A stretch of 52,282 bases of DNA, taken from the NCBI GenBank assembly GCA_015999985.1, contig JAECRA010000030.1, positions 1 to 52,282 of the forward strand, in the 5' to 3' direction. The notes beneath the pieces were generated by a model, which was given only the letters and a program-made list of their open reading frames with translations, ran no database searches and was not told where the DNA came from. The first letter of the stretch is position 1. Each line of letters begins with the position of its first letter. Positions 51,885-52,282 of the stretch are shown piece after piece. Source of the stretch: Comamonadaceae bacterium (GTDB lineage Bacteria; Pseudomonadota; Gammaproteobacteria; Burkholderiales; Burkholderiaceae_C). Made by a program: the position numbers and the translations under genes.

Positions 51885-52282
51885 ATAGGAGGCTCCTGGG
51901 AGCGGTTCAGTTCAGCGAGCACGATCGCGAGGTTAATCGTGGCCGCGTTGCTTTTAAGCCTCTCGTTGCAAGCCACGGTACACCAGATCGATTAGCTCGT
52001 AGGCCGAGCGCAGCAATGGCCCGAGTGGGTATCCCACCCCTTTGGCCGTGCCGAGGAGCGGAGGGCAAGGGGAGGGCAAGAGCACTGCAAGATGCTCTTG
52101 CTTCGTGATCTAGCTTGTCGCAGTTGTTTGACCGAAGTGAGCGAAGTGAACGCAGGGAGTTTCTGCGACACCGCCCCTTGCGCGAGCACCGCAGGTTGCC
52201 CGGAGCGAAGCGCAGGGACACGGACGGTGGGGCCGCCTTTCTTTTGCCTACATTTCTTGGGCCGGCCATCCGGTGGCGGAGC
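51885..52282. other. Non-coding end of the window, probable dispersed intergenic sequence
   Basis: No gene was found in these 398 bases. From about 52120 the sequence (GAAGTGAGCGAAGTGAACG, then a stretch with GCCGCCTTTCTTTTGCCTAC) looks like repeat-rich intergenic sequence that I associate with Burkholderiales genomes; that is from memory and was not compared with anything. Confidence 0.35.

Noticed and set aside
51907..52269. 120-codon minus-strand frame at the window end
   Set aside because: Arg/Ser-rich translation of repeat-like GC-rich sequence with no motif.

Overview
The window reads as chromosomal DNA of a betaproteobacterium in the order Burkholderiales, most likely a Comamonadaceae-type organism (Comamonas, Acidovorax, Delftia and relatives). 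The reasons are the dense GC-rich coding, three Bug/TctC-type periplasmic binding proteins, many CoA-thioester catabolic genes, a groESL operon behind a CIRCE element, and a TsaMB-like Rieske oxygenase pair. This placement rests on gene content; no rRNA or other marker gene is present. No tRNA, rRNA, CRISPR array, prophage or intact insertion sequence was seen.

Layout. (1) 1-2950: an AT-richer island with two paralogous exported proteins of unknown function, a tandem duplication that also copied the 3' end of the neighbouring enoyl-CoA hydratase gene. (2) 2996-6524: phenylacetyl-CoA pathway genes: a paaF-like hydratase diverging from paaG-paaI-paaK, with a TetR/PaaR-like palindrome between them. 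(3) 6659-9180: transaldolase and glucose-6-phosphate isomerase. (4) 9498-19078: an arn (lipid A aminoarabinose) operon in the order arnT, one arnE/F-like flippase gene, arnB, arnC, arnA split into two genes, arnD, followed by a glycosyltransferase and an NDP-hexose 2,3-dehydratase. (5) 19102-22282: an ankyrin-repeat protein and groEL/groES. (6) 22525-29609: an RpiR-type regulator followed by diaminopropionate ammonia-lyase, an M20 amidohydrolase of the allantoate/L-carbamoylase type, an N-carbamoyl-D-amino-acid hydrolase, an MFS carrier and a YgeY-like M20 hydrolase. (7) 29849-32131: an enoyl-CoA hydratase-family gene and an acyl-CoA dehydrogenase. (8) 32176-35384: a Rieske oxygenase and its reductase, diverging from a GntR/FCD regulator. 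(9) 35746-38712: a cytochrome b561 behind an FNR-type promoter, a universal-stress-protein remnant, and a thioredoxin-ArsA fusion ATPase. (10) 38934-40118: an orphan branched-chain-amino-acid-type binding protein whose promoter carries the same paired GTATAC operators as the oxygenase/regulator promoter. (11) 41134-51884: a CoA-dependent acid degradation island with a CoA-transferase, two acyl-CoA dehydrogenases, an MDR oxidoreductase, SDR and MaoC enzymes resembling the two halves of peroxisomal MFE-2, three Bug-type binding proteins and a MarR regulator.

How the parts fit. Most of the window is scavenging metabolism: periplasmic capture of organic acids, CoA activation and beta-oxidation-like breakdown, with small local regulons. 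The least expected features are the NDP-hexose 2,3-dehydratase at the end of the arn operon, the Trx-ArsA fusion without other ars genes, the D- and L-carbamoylase plus diaminopropionase cluster, and two promoters 5.7 kb apart that each carry a pair of GTATAC palindromes with exactly the same 85 bp spacing.
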